Below are positions 54,057 through 63,124 of a stretch of 64,000 nt of DNA, piece by piece; the stretch's first letter is position 1, and each line of letters starts with the position of its first letter. This DNA comes from Bacteroidales bacterium (GTDB taxonomy: Bacteria > Bacteroidota > Bacteroidia > Bacteroidales > UBA932). The notes under the pieces are model-generated. The model saw nothing but the letters and a program-made list of their open reading frames with translations. It searched no databases and was not told where the DNA came from. The position numbers and the translations under genes are program-made. The stretch is taken from positions 1 to 64,000 of the forward strand of contig JALCST010000009.1 in assembly GCA_022653675.1 (NCBI GenBank), in the 5' to 3' direction.

Positions 54057-54614
54057 ATGGAAGGTCAATTCAGAAAACTTTTTGACGACGAACTTGGAAG
54101 GATGGACGGGGAGGAATTCAAGCGTTCCGAGAAGCTGCCGGCTGTGGTAGTACTCGACAATATCAGGAGCGGGCTCAACGTAGGTTCGATTTTCCGCACA
54201 TGCGACGCTTTCCGTTTCGAAAAGATAATCCTGTGCGGTATCTGCGGGACACCATCCTCCGCCGACATTCACAAGACGGCTCTTGGAGCCGAGTTCAGCA
54301 TGGCATGGGAGTACTGCAAATCCACCGTTGAGGAGATCGTGAGGCTTAAGAGGGAAGGGGTACATATCGTTTCTGTCGAACAGGCCGAAAATTCCACGAA
54401 ACTTCAGGACCTGCGACTCGACAGGAATGCCAGATATGCTTTTATCTTCGGCAACGAGGTGGACGGGGTGCAGCAGGATGTGCTCGACATGTCGGACTCC
54501 TGCATAGAGATTCCCCAGTTCGGGACCAAACATTCGTTCAACGTCTCCGTCTCCGCCGGCATAGTATGCTGGGAGGCGGCCAAGCAATTGATAAATTTAA
54601 ATCCACAAAATTGA
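54057..54614 (+). CDS. TrmH/SpoU-family RNA 2'-O-methyltransferase
   Basis: 185 aa, the bare SPOUT knot domain. Motif 1 is VVVLDNIRSGLNVGSIFRTC, motif 2 AFIFGNEVDGV, and motif 3 IEIPQFGTKHSFNVSVSAGI, all intact. It methylates a ribose 2'-OH in tRNA or rRNA using SAM. It is 1 nt from the metalloprotease gene, so they are probably co-transcribed. The target base is not predictable. Confidence 0.92.
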   Translation: MEGQFRKLFDDELGRMDGEEFKRSEKLPAVVVLDNIRSGLNVGSIFRTCDAFRFEKIILCGICGTPSSADIHKTALGAEFSMAWEYCKSTVEEIVRLKREGVHIVSVEQAENSTKLQDLRLDRNARYAFIFGNEVDGVQQDVLDMSDSCIEIPQFGTKHSFNVSVSAGIVCWEAAKQLINLNPQN

Positions 54615-54615
54615 A

Positions 54616-57126
54616 ATGAACTACAAGATTTTGATTCTCAGTCTGGCTGTCGCATCCTTAGTGGTAGCTTCGCCGACAGAGGCCCAAGCCCGCCGGCGCG
54701 ATCGCAAAACGGCAAAAACGGAAAAGACGGAAGCGAAGGATTCCACCGATAAGAAACCTGCACCGTGCAAGGGTCCGGTATCCATGGACAAGTTCATGAA
54801 AAAGGATGCAAAGGTCATGCAGGGGATGACACCCGTAATAATGCAGGATGACAAGTATTTTCTCGAGGTGCCGGATTCTATTCTCGGAAAGGATATCCTT
54901 ATGGTTGCGCGCATATCCCAGGGAGCGGCCGACGTGCCTCACAGGTTCGACGGATATGCGGGTGACGAAATCAATGAAATGGTTGTCCGTTTCGAGAAAG
55001 GTCCAAGGAACAAGATATTCATCAGAGAAATAAGTTATTCCGATTTTTCCAAGGAGGGTGCGCCAATGTGCCGGTGCGTCAAGAATTCCAATCTCAATAC
55101 GATTGTCAATTCATTCGATGTCAAAGCTTTCGGCAAGGACAGCACTTCGCGTGTTATCGACGTGACCGATTTCTTCAATTCCGACAACGCCTACCTGTAC
55201 TTCGACAAGAGGAGCAAGAAGGAGTTCGGCATAGCAGGTCTCGACAAGAGCCGTTCATATATCTCTTCAGTCAAGACATTCCCTATAAATACCGAAGTCA
55301 AGACCGTTAAGACATACAACAAGAGCAGCGGGGACGAATCAGCTACTTTCGAATTGAACTGCTCTTTCGTTTTGCTTCCCGAAAAGCCTATGATACCACG
55401 CTACTTCGACGACCGTGTCGGATATTTCACCGTGAGCCGCAACGATTTCGACAAGGATCCGCAGGGCGTGAAGAGGGTGCGCATGATAACCAGGTGGCGC
55501 CTCGAACCCAAGCCCGAGGACGTCGAAAAATACAAGCTCGGCGAGCTTGTCGAACCCGCACATCCCATAGTCTATTATATAGACCCGTCGACGCCGGCAA
55601 AATGGATACCGTATCTGATCGCCGGAGTGAACGACTGGCAGAAAGCCTTCGAGCAGGCCGGTTTCAAGAACGCCATACACGCCGAGGTCGCTCCTGCATA
55701 CTGGCAGGATTCCACATTCTCCCTCGAGGATGCCCGCCATTCAGCGATCGTTTACAAACCTTCTACTGTAGAGAACGCCATGGGCCCTCACGTATCCGAC
55801 CCGCGCACCGGCGAAATAATAGAAAGCCATGTCAGCTGGTACCACAATGTCATGAAGCTTTTGCGCGACTGGTATTTCGTGCAATGCTCGCCGGTCGATA
55901 CAGCTGCGCGTCACATTGTCTTCAACGACGAACTTATGGGCAACCTGATCAGGTTCGTCTCCTCGCACGAAATAGGACACACACTCGGGCTACGACACAA
56001 CTTCATAGGTTCTAATTGGGGCACGGCCGCACAACTCCGCGACTCTTCGTATCTGCGCAAGTACGGCCACGCAACTTCCATAATGGACTACGCGCGTTTC
56101 GACTATGTGGCCCAGCCGGGGGACAATATCCCGGAATGGATGCTCTTCCCACGCATCAATGATTACGACAAATGGGCCATCGAATGGGGATACAAGCGTT
56201 ACATTACGGATAAGGAGGATCCTGATTCCGAGATACCGGCAATCGACAAGCTGATACGCGATTCCCTGGCTGCTAATCCGCGCCTGGCGTTCGGGACGGA
56301 ATCGTCCGTAAACGACCCGCGTCTCCAGAGCGAGGACATAGGAGCGGACCAGATGGAAACCAATGCATTGGGAATAAAGAACCTGAAATATATAATGGAC
56401 AACCTTGAAGAGTGGTCCTATGTTCCGGACGAAGATTATACGAACCTCACCGATCTCTACGATCAGATCGTAGTGCAATACAGGCGTTATGTCGGCCACG
56501 TGGCGAAATGGGTCGGCGGCGTTTACGAAACCCCCCGGCGCACCGATGACGGCGAACCCGTCCGCGAATTCGTAGGGAGGGACAAGCAGAAGGAGGCAAT
56601 GCGGTGGCTGGACAAGTACCTGTTCCAGGTTCCGGCCTGGATCGTGCCGGACAATATAGTTTACAAGACCGTGCGCAAGCCGGAATATGTGCTCGACCAA
56701 TGCTACTCGCGTGCTTTCCGGGAGCTGGTTTCCAAGAGGACGCTCATGAACATAAACGAGGACATGATGGCCAACGGTTCCAAGGCTTACTCCATGGATG
56801 AATATTTTGAAGACCTGAACAGGGATATCATGGGGCCCCTTCCTTCGGATCAGGCTCTCGCCGCATACAAGAGAGTGGAACAGAAGGCTTATGTGCAGGC
56901 CCTTTGCGGGATAATAAAGGGAGAGGGCATGCCTGCTTTCGCCAATTCCAATCCTGGGAAGGATGATGGGGATGCGATAGCAGTGGCTTATTACCAACTC
57001 ACAAGGCTTCGCGACCGGATGAACAATTATTCCGGTTCGAACATGGTGGACAGGGCCCATTACAAGTATCTAGTGAAGGTAATCGATGCCACTCTGGACG
57101 GAATGCTGAAAAAGGGTTCCAAATAA
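54616..57126 (+). CDS. Large zinc metalloprotease (DUF5118-DUF5117-DUF4953 type)
   Basis: 836 aa. A signal region (1-24) is followed by a basic linker, the DUF5118/DUF5117 N-terminal part (YFLEVPDSILGKDILMVARI), and a zincin domain with His451-Glu-x2-His455 (SSHEIGHTLGLRHNF, third ligand His461). A helical C-terminal part follows. Exported peptidase of a family widespread in Bacteroidetes; substrates unknown. Confidence 0.9.
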   Translation: MNYKILILSLAVASLVVASPTEAQARRRDRKTAKTEKTEAKDSTDKKPAPCKGPVSMDKFMKKDAKVMQGMTPVIMQDDKYFLEVPDSILGKDILMVARISQGAADVPHRFDGYAGDEINEMVVRFEKGPRNKIFIREISYSDFSKEGAPMCRCVKNSNLNTIVNSFDVKAFGKDSTSRVIDVTDFFNSDNAYLYFDKRSKKEFGIAGLDKSRSYISSVKTFPINTEVKTVKTYNKSSGDESATFELNCSFVLLPEKPMIPRYFDDRVGYFTVSRNDFDKDPQGVKRVRMITRWRLEPKPEDVEKYKLGELVEPAHPIVYYIDPSTPAKWIPYLIAGVNDWQKAFEQAGFKNAIHAEVAPAYWQDSTFSLEDARHSAIVYKPSTVENAMGPHVSDPRTGEIIESHVSWYHNVMKLLRDWYFVQCSPVDTAARHIVFNDELMGNLIRFVSSHEIGHTLGLRHNFIGSNWGTAAQLRDSSYLRKYGHATSIMDYARFDYVAQPGDNIPEWMLFPRINDYDKWAIEWGYKRYITDKEDPDSEIPAIDKLIRDSLAANPRLAFGTESSVNDPRLQSEDIGADQMETNALGIKNLKYIMDNLEEWSYVPDEDYTNLTDLYDQIVVQYRRYVGHVAKWVGGVYETPRRTDDGEPVREFVGRDKQKEAMRWLDKYLFQVPAWIVPDNIVYKTVRKPEYVLDQCYSRAFRELVSKRTLMNINEDMMANGSKAYSMDEYFEDLNRDIMGPLPSDQALAAYKRVEQKAYVQALCGIIKGEGMPAFANSNPGKDDGDAIAVAYYQLTRLRDRMNNYSGSNMVDRAHYKYLVKVIDATLDGMLKKGSK

Positions 57127-57186
57127 TTGTTATTGGCTCAAAAATTGTTTAATATAGTCCGTATTATAAGACTAATTTTGTTTCCG

Positions 57187-58605
57187 ATGAAAAAATCCAT
57201 TCTGCCTATCCTTGTTGCATTGGCGCTTGCGTCCGGCCTGTCCTCCTGCAAGAAGACGATTGATAACTCCGGTGATCCTGAGCTGTATAGCTTCGGCTTT
57301 TACCAGGCTTATAACGAGGGTAACCTTTACAACGATTATTGTGTCGATGTCGGTGAAAACGATTCCATCGTCAGGATTGAACTTCCTTATAAGGCAGATA
57401 TCACGTTTCTCGTTCCATCGTTTGAAATGTCGGAGGACGATTCGGCTTATGTCAACGACACTTATCAAAAGACCAACAAAAGCGGCCACGATTTCTCGTC
57501 ACCTGTGGTGTATGCCGTACGTGACGGAACGAACTACGCCTATTATACTGTCGTAGTAACCAAGGCCGACCCTCTCAGTTGGTCTACCAGCGCCACTTTC
57601 CCGCTCGGGGTATCCGAAATAAAGGCGGCTATCGATACCCTGACCGGTTATCCCGTAGCAGCAATATCCGGTACGGACGGATATCTGTATTACCTGACTT
57701 ATGACGGTACGGCGCTTTCGGCAGAAAAGATCACCATGGACGGGAGTGCCGTAAAGGGTACGGACGTAGGGCTAGCCTTCTCGAGAACCGCGTTACCTTA
57801 TATATCCTACCTTGATGAGGACAGCGATCTTTGCGTGATTTACAAGACTACCGGATGGCAGTATGCCGGCCGGAAAATAGACAGGGACTGCGAGCATACG
57901 GGTTCGGCCCTGGGCTTCACCCCTGACAACAAACTTGCGGTATTCGCATCTGACAGCGTAAGCATATGCGATGTCACTACATGGCAGAAGCCTCATGGTG
58001 TGGGAAACCCTTATTTCTCCCTGCACGGCGTTTATCCGAATATCGTCAAGGCAGGTTCGGGGCTTGACGTGGTTTACCGTTCCTCAGAATCGAATGGAGG
58101 TATTTCAATCTGCCGCTACACGGGCTTCGAATGGTCCGTTCTCGCCGACGACTTTTGCCAGCCTAACTCCGCCGGGGGCAATTCCACCATGCAGGTGGGC
58201 ACGTTCGGCATAGATACTGATCCTTCCGGGGACATACTCATGGCGGTCAACAACGATTGCGAAGGTACCGGGTTGCGCCAGCGTGTGTTGGTTTACGACA
58301 ACGTTACGGGTAGCATAACGCAGTTGGGCGGTTATGTGGACGAAGGTTTCGACGGCAACTCTATCTCGGATATCGCCGTTTCCTATTCGAACGACATTTA
58401 CCACCTTTATACGATCAGGAATGCTGTCGGGGAACTTTATCCGTACGTTTCCGAGTACGACAAGGCTGACGGCGTCTGGAGTGATGGTTTGAGCATGAAT
58501 TCGCAACCGATAGTCGCCGCCGACATGGTGGTGAACGATGACGGACAACTGTACGTGTTTACCGTAGGTCGGGATCACAACGTAGTTCTCAGCGCCCTCG
58601 AATAG
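57187..58605 (+). CDS. DUF5018-like lipoprotein with beta-propeller
   Basis: 472 aa from the ATG at 57187; the frame is open 60 nt upstream but lacks a signal there. Lipid-anchored Cys21 (LSSC). Residues 30-135 match the Ig-like DUF5018 pattern (YSFGFYQAYNEGN ... LPYKADITFLVPSFEMSEDD). The rest (about 140-472) is made of repeated four-strand blades. A surface lipoprotein, probably binding a ligand rather than catalysing. First of a run of lipoproteins to 63.1 kb. Confidence 0.75.
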   Translation: MKKSILPILVALALASGLSSCKKTIDNSGDPELYSFGFYQAYNEGNLYNDYCVDVGENDSIVRIELPYKADITFLVPSFEMSEDDSAYVNDTYQKTNKSGHDFSSPVVYAVRDGTNYAYYTVVVTKADPLSWSTSATFPLGVSEIKAAIDTLTGYPVAAISGTDGYLYYLTYDGTALSAEKITMDGSAVKGTDVGLAFSRTALPYISYLDEDSDLCVIYKTTGWQYAGRKIDRDCEHTGSALGFTPDNKLAVFASDSVSICDVTTWQKPHGVGNPYFSLHGVYPNIVKAGSGLDVVYRSSESNGGISICRYTGFEWSVLADDFCQPNSAGGNSTMQVGTFGIDTDPSGDILMAVNNDCEGTGLRQRVLVYDNVTGSITQLGGYVDEGFDGNSISDIAVSYSNDIYHLYTIRNAVGELYPYVSEYDKADGVWSDGLSMNSQPIVAADMVVNDDGQLYVFTVGRDHNVVLSALE

Positions 58606-58719
58606 ACGGTTTCTTACGGCGAGAGTGGTTTTAGTTAAATATTATATCTATTTTGTGCTTATATTTGTAATGCTTTAACTAAAATTAACTCCAATAATTC
58701 TTTTAACCAACATCCCTAC

Positions 58720-60327
58720 ATGAAAAAATTTTATTTTTATCTGGCCGCTATTGCAGCCATCGTCATTACAGCTTCCTGTAACCCTGACCCTGTCCTTACG
58801 CTTACCTCGTCGTCGGATTCAAATCTGGAATTTGATGTCAGAGGTGAGACGAAAACCGTGACATTCAATGCAAACTATGATTGGACAGCTACATCTTCGG
58901 AAAGTTGGGTGTCCGTGTCCCCCGCATCCGGCACTTCCGATGCCGCTTCCGTTACTTTGACCGCTGATGAAAATACCGGACTCACCGATCGTTCCGCCAC
59001 CGTCACCATTTCCATGGAAGATCTGAATCTGGTTATTGAATGTCGTCAGATAGGTCCCGACTTCTCGATAAGCGACGAGAGCACGTATTATGAGATAAAC
59101 CAGTTGGGTGGAGAGATTGATGTCAACATATCGTCGAATATAGATTATACATATTCCACTGATGACGAGAGCTCTTCATGGTTGACCTTCTCAAAGGGCA
59201 CTGTTGACAGCAAGATAGCTGTCGATGTCGCATACAATGATTGGGGATGCTATCGTGAAGGTTCCGTTTATGTGAAACATAATTCCATTACAGATACGCT
59301 TACGGTAGGGCAAATCGCCGACGTATGGAATGCCAAATTAAGCGATTATGTAGACATATCGAATGCTTCCCAGATCACTACAGCCGAACTCGGCGACTAC
59401 TTCATAGTTTCCCCTGGTGACGGGACTGCTCCAGTTCTGATCAACAAGTCTACCCAGGAAAAATCCGGGACATTGAGTGTTGGCGACATATCGGTAGGGT
59501 CAATAAAAAATGATGATGCGGGCAACTTATTGATAGCCAACAGGGTTATTTATGATACCGAAACGACGTGGTGGAACGACAACTTCAAGGTCTACAAGAT
59601 GGGTGCTGTTGACGGGACTCCCGTACAGATCATTGATCTTACCCCTGCAATGCCCGTAGGCGCCAAGATAGAAGTCCGCGGCGACGTGAACGGAAATGCT
59701 GTCATCACTGCTTCCACCGAAGCAATAGATGGCATATCTTATTCGAATATTGTTTACTATTGGGTAATCAAGGACGGGGCCGTAGAAAGCGAAAACCAGC
59801 TGGAGCTCACTGGATTCACCGGAGTTTCGTGGGCTGGTAGCGGATATTGGTTTACATATCCCGATCAGGGACCCGTTTTCGCTCCGATCTCTTCCAACGT
59901 GAACGACGGATTCGTATTCAGCTGTTATGACGAAGACGTGATCTACTGGGTAAATCCGGTTACAGGAGCATGTACTGCCATTGCCCAACCTCAAAGCGAT
60001 GGAAATGCATGGGGTTATGCATACAATGCCCTTGAAATCAGGGATGCCAATGGTGTTCCTTATGCTGCCATGCTTGGTGGGACATTCTTCAATTATTTCT
60101 ATGGGGAATTATACGTAGCTCCAGTAAGCACCCTTACCAATGCACTTGGTTCGACTATCGACGCTATCTCCGTTTTCTCGCCCGAGTTCACTACCAACCT
60201 GTCCGACGGAGAGGATGCGTACGGCTTCGGTTCCGATCTTTCCATGTGTGCCGCGGACGGTTACCTGTACTTTTATACGGTCCAGAAGAATACCAATACC
60301 ATCGAATGTTTTGCAATGCCTCTTTAA
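58720..60327 (+). CDS. BACON-domain lipoprotein with propeller-like C-terminus
   Basis: 535 aa. Lipoprotein Cys20 (TASC). BACON domains at about 28-112 (ANYDWTATSSESWVSVSPAS is the hallmark) and 113-200 (second, divergent). A long beta-rich domain of about 330 residues with propeller-like repeats follows. BACON modules are found in glycan- or mucin-targeting surface proteins. A strong terminator follows. Confidence 0.85.
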   Translation: MKKFYFYLAAIAAIVITASCNPDPVLTLTSSSDSNLEFDVRGETKTVTFNANYDWTATSSESWVSVSPASGTSDAASVTLTADENTGLTDRSATVTISMEDLNLVIECRQIGPDFSISDESTYYEINQLGGEIDVNISSNIDYTYSTDDESSSWLTFSKGTVDSKIAVDVAYNDWGCYREGSVYVKHNSITDTLTVGQIADVWNAKLSDYVDISNASQITTAELGDYFIVSPGDGTAPVLINKSTQEKSGTLSVGDISVGSIKNDDAGNLLIANRVIYDTETTWWNDNFKVYKMGAVDGTPVQIIDLTPAMPVGAKIEVRGDVNGNAVITASTEAIDGISYSNIVYYWVIKDGAVESENQLELTGFTGVSWAGSGYWFTYPDQGPVFAPISSNVNDGFVFSCYDEDVIYWVNPVTGACTAIAQPQSDGNAWGYAYNALEIRDANGVPYAAMLGGTFFNYFYGELYVAPVSTLTNALGSTIDAISVFSPEFTTNLSDGEDAYGFGSDLSMCAADGYLYFYTVQKNTNTIECFAMPL

Positions 60328-60360
60328 AAATTTAAAAAGGAGAAGGAAAATCTAATATCC

Positions 60361-60402
60361 AGAGGGAGGATAGCTAAAAAATAGCTGTCCTCCCTCTCTT
60401 TG
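60361..60402 (+). terminator. Strong terminator after BACON lipoprotein gene
   Basis: AGAGGGAGGATAGCTA (60361-60376) faces TAGCTGTCCTCCCTCT (60382-60397), a 16-position stem interrupted only by an extra G, followed by cttt. It splits the lipoprotein run into two transcripts. Confidence 0.88.
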
Positions 60403-60459
60403 TCAAACATCCGGTCGGACTTTCAAAATAAGTGACTAAATTTGAAATCGATTTTTGAT

Positions 60460-61536
60460 ATGGCAATGCATAAGGGGACTTTGATGGCTGCTTCCTTGAC
60501 GATGCTGGTGGTGTCCGCCTGCACGTGCAGCTGTAATAATAAGGAAAATTACCAATTCCCGTCGGGTAAGGATTCCACCGGAGTAAATCCGGTAGATACT
60601 GTTGTTATTCCCGGAAATACCGAAACCGTTTTGGAGGGATATCCTGAGGGAATGAAGGTCGTATCGTTCACCGACTGGCTGGATGCGGATGCGAAATGCG
60701 TCGGTTGGTATGCCATCGTGAATACGAAAGCCTATCCGGAACTGAGATTCAACGCCATGAACCTTCCGGATCCGATGAAGCCTTCGGAAGCCTTTTCGAG
60801 GTTCTCCACGCTAGGGAAGGGAACCCCTCTGATAGCCGTAAACGGTGGTTACTGGTACAACGGAAAATCGTTGAGCCTGCTGGTATCGGATTCAACCGTG
60901 CAGTCCATTGCTACACAGATGGCATGGGTTACCGTAGATGGCAGGAATGTGACGGTCTATCCTGTCCGTGCGGCATTCGGCCTTATGAGTGACGGTACCT
61001 ACGAGGCTACATGGGTCTATTGCCCTTCCGAAACCGGACTCCAACCTTATTCATATCCTTCGCCCCTAAGGAATAATGAGGAGACGCATACTTTCATGTC
61101 CGTACCGCCGAAGCACAACAATTACGGAGCGACGATATGGACTCCGGTGGAAGCTATCGGCGGCGGTCCAATGGTGGTTAAGAACGGAGAGGATGTAGCC
61201 GACGTGAATTATTGGAAGGAAGTCCTGGATGAGGGCGGTACTGCCGGGCTTTACCGCGAACCACGTACTGCAGTAGGAGCCACCTCCGATGGCAAGATCA
61301 TAGTTATGGTTTGCGATGGCCGGACCCAGAACGGCTCGTCCGGTTTCACTCTTTCCGAAATGGCCCGAAAGTTCATTTCGTTGGGAGCCGTGGCTGCCGT
61401 CAATCTGGATGGAGGCGGTTCGTCCACATTCGTCAGTAGGGACGGTACCGTATTGAACCGACCTTCAGACAGCGGCACGAACATAGAGATTTCGGAACGC
61501 AATGTCTCCACGGTCGTAGTTATCTCCGTCAAGTAA
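60460..61536 (+). CDS. Phosphodiester glycosidase (NAGPA-like) lipoprotein
   Basis: 358 aa from the ATG at 60460 (MAMHKGT); a TTG at 60442 is less likely. Lipobox Cys near 20 (VVSAC). The PF09992 phosphodiester glycosidase domain spans about 60-355 with AVNGGYWYNGKSL, RTAVGATSDGKIIVMVCDGR and the hallmark AVNLDGGGSSTF. The family, related to the human uncovering enzyme, removes a sugar from a phosphodiester (for example GlcNAc-1-P-sugar). Followed 10 nt later by a phosphoesterase, suggesting sequential removal of a sugar and then phosphate. Confidence 0.88.
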   Translation: MAMHKGTLMAASLTMLVVSACTCSCNNKENYQFPSGKDSTGVNPVDTVVIPGNTETVLEGYPEGMKVVSFTDWLDADAKCVGWYAIVNTKAYPELRFNAMNLPDPMKPSEAFSRFSTLGKGTPLIAVNGGYWYNGKSLSLLVSDSTVQSIATQMAWVTVDGRNVTVYPVRAAFGLMSDGTYEATWVYCPSETGLQPYSYPSPLRNNEETHTFMSVPPKHNNYGATIWTPVEAIGGGPMVVKNGEDVADVNYWKEVLDEGGTAGLYREPRTAVGATSDGKIIVMVCDGRTQNGSSGFTLSEMARKFISLGAVAAVNLDGGGSSTFVSRDGTVLNRPSDSGTNIEISERNVSTVVVISVK

Positions 61537-61546
61537 AAATTGGAAT

Positions 61547-63124
61547 ATGAAAACATTGGATTTTTTGCACGGTACCACGATTGCTGTTGCCGTGGTAGTT
61601 ATGGTAAGTTGTGGCTCAGCTCCGAGGGGCAGCGGAAGTGTTGGCCTTACCGGCGTTTCCAAAGCTGTCCCATGTGCTACTATGGTTTCCGGAAGAGTTT
61701 TTTGCGGTGAAAAAGGAGTAGGAGGGGTGGTTGTAACCGACGGTTATGATTTCACGTCAACTGCTTCCGATGGAACTTATTCCCTTCCTGTAGATTATCG
61801 TGCGAGGTTCGTTTACATATCGACACCTTCAGGTTACCTTCCGCCTTGTAATGGCAGCAGACCTCTGTTTTATAAGAGACTGGCAGTTTTGAAAAAAAAA
61901 GCCGGTATCGGACGGGACGTAGCATTGTCTTGCGATTTCGAACTTTACAGGAACCCTTATGACGATTTCCATCACACTTTTGCGGTCGATGCCGATGTCC
62001 AGATGACTTCGTTCGGGGAACTGAATAGCTTCAAACCGATTTACGAGGAGCAGTGCAGATACCTCGACGGTATTTCCGGCGACAAGTTCGTGCTCGATTG
62101 TGGCGACATAGTCGGGGACAGTCCGCAGATATATCCGGGTTACCTGAATGTTACCGACGCCGGCGGATATCCTTCTTACCGTACGATCGGCAACCACGAT
62201 ATGAATTATTACGGCCCCGATTTCGAGTCTTCATACACGCGCTTCGAATCATATTTCGGACCTGTTTGCTACTCGTTCAACCGAGGAAGGGCCCATTATC
62301 TGGTTGTTGACGACTGTTTCTATTTCGGACGCGATTATTACTATATGGGTTATTTCGACCATGCGGTTCTCGATTTCATACGCCACGATTTGGAGCATGT
62401 CCCGAAGGATCGTTTGTTGATAGTGTTGTTCCATATACCTGCTTCGTTGACCGAGAAACAATTGCCTTTTGAATACAGTTACAGCCCGATCGCCGACCAG
62501 TGTGTGAATGCGACCGCCCTGTACGACTTGGTTAAGGGTTATGACACCCATCTGATTTCAGGCCACATGCATTACAATCTGAACATCGTCCACTCGGACA
62601 GCCTTTACGAACACAATACCGCAGCCGTCTGCGGGACGTGGTGGTGCGGTGACATTTGCCTTGACGGTACTCCTCAGGGTTATGGAATCTATACCGTCGA
62701 CGGCACCGGTTTGAAATGGACATACCGTTCCGCAGGCCACGATCCGGATTACCAATTCAGGGCTTATCCGGTAGGCGATTATTCCGCGATCGTCCCCTCT
62801 GGCAATTCATCTGTGAACTCCAGTGAAGTTGACTTTTCAAATTGTTTCGTCGTGAACGTGTGGAACTGGGACAAGGCATGGAAAGTGGAATGGTACGAAA
62901 ACGGTATTCTTGCGGGGTCAATGAGACGTTTTACCGGACTTGATCCTGCAGCCCTTGCGCTTTGCTCCGACAAGAAGAAAATCAAATACGATTGGATATC
63001 TCCGATTCCGAACGGCCACATGTTCGCCGCGACGCCGAAAGATCCCGATGCCCGCATCGAAATCCGCGTAACCGACAGATTCGGGAAGGTTGTCAAGGCT
63101 CCGGTTGGACAGGCCAGCCGGTGA
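61547..63124 (+). CDS. Calcineurin-like phosphoesterase lipoprotein
   Basis: 525 aa. Lipoprotein signal with Cys22 (VMVSC). An N-terminal carboxypeptidase-like beta-sandwich (GVGGVVVTDGYDFTSTASDG, about 45-100) is followed by the metallophosphatase core: DADVQMT, DCGDIVGD, GNHDMN, FHIPA and SGHMHYN as metal ligands. A C-terminal beta domain ends the protein. It hydrolyses phosphomono- or diesters at the cell surface. It partners the preceding phosphodiester glycosidase and overlaps the convergent esterase by 32 nt at the 3' end. Confidence 0.9.
   Translation: MKTLDFLHGTTIAVAVVVMVSCGSAPRGSGSVGLTGVSKAVPCATMVSGRVFCGEKGVGGVVVTDGYDFTSTASDGTYSLPVDYRARFVYISTPSGYLPPCNGSRPLFYKRLAVLKKKAGIGRDVALSCDFELYRNPYDDFHHTFAVDADVQMTSFGELNSFKPIYEEQCRYLDGISGDKFVLDCGDIVGDSPQIYPGYLNVTDAGGYPSYRTIGNHDMNYYGPDFESSYTRFESYFGPVCYSFNRGRAHYLVVDDCFYFGRDYYYMGYFDHAVLDFIRHDLEHVPKDRLLIVLFHIPASLTEKQLPFEYSYSPIADQCVNATALYDLVKGYDTHLISGHMHYNLNIVHSDSLYEHNTAAVCGTWWCGDICLDGTPQGYGIYTVDGTGLKWTYRSAGHDPDYQFRAYPVGDYSAIVPSGNSSVNSSEVDFSNCFVVNVWNWDKAWKVEWYENGILAGSMRRFTGLDPAALALCSDKKKIKYDWISPIPNGHMFAATPKDPDARIEIRVTDRFGKVVKAPVGQASR

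Noticed and set aside
55990-57060. 356-aa minus-strand frame
   Set aside because: Antisense shadow of the zinc metalloprotease, whose HEIGH motif settles the strand.
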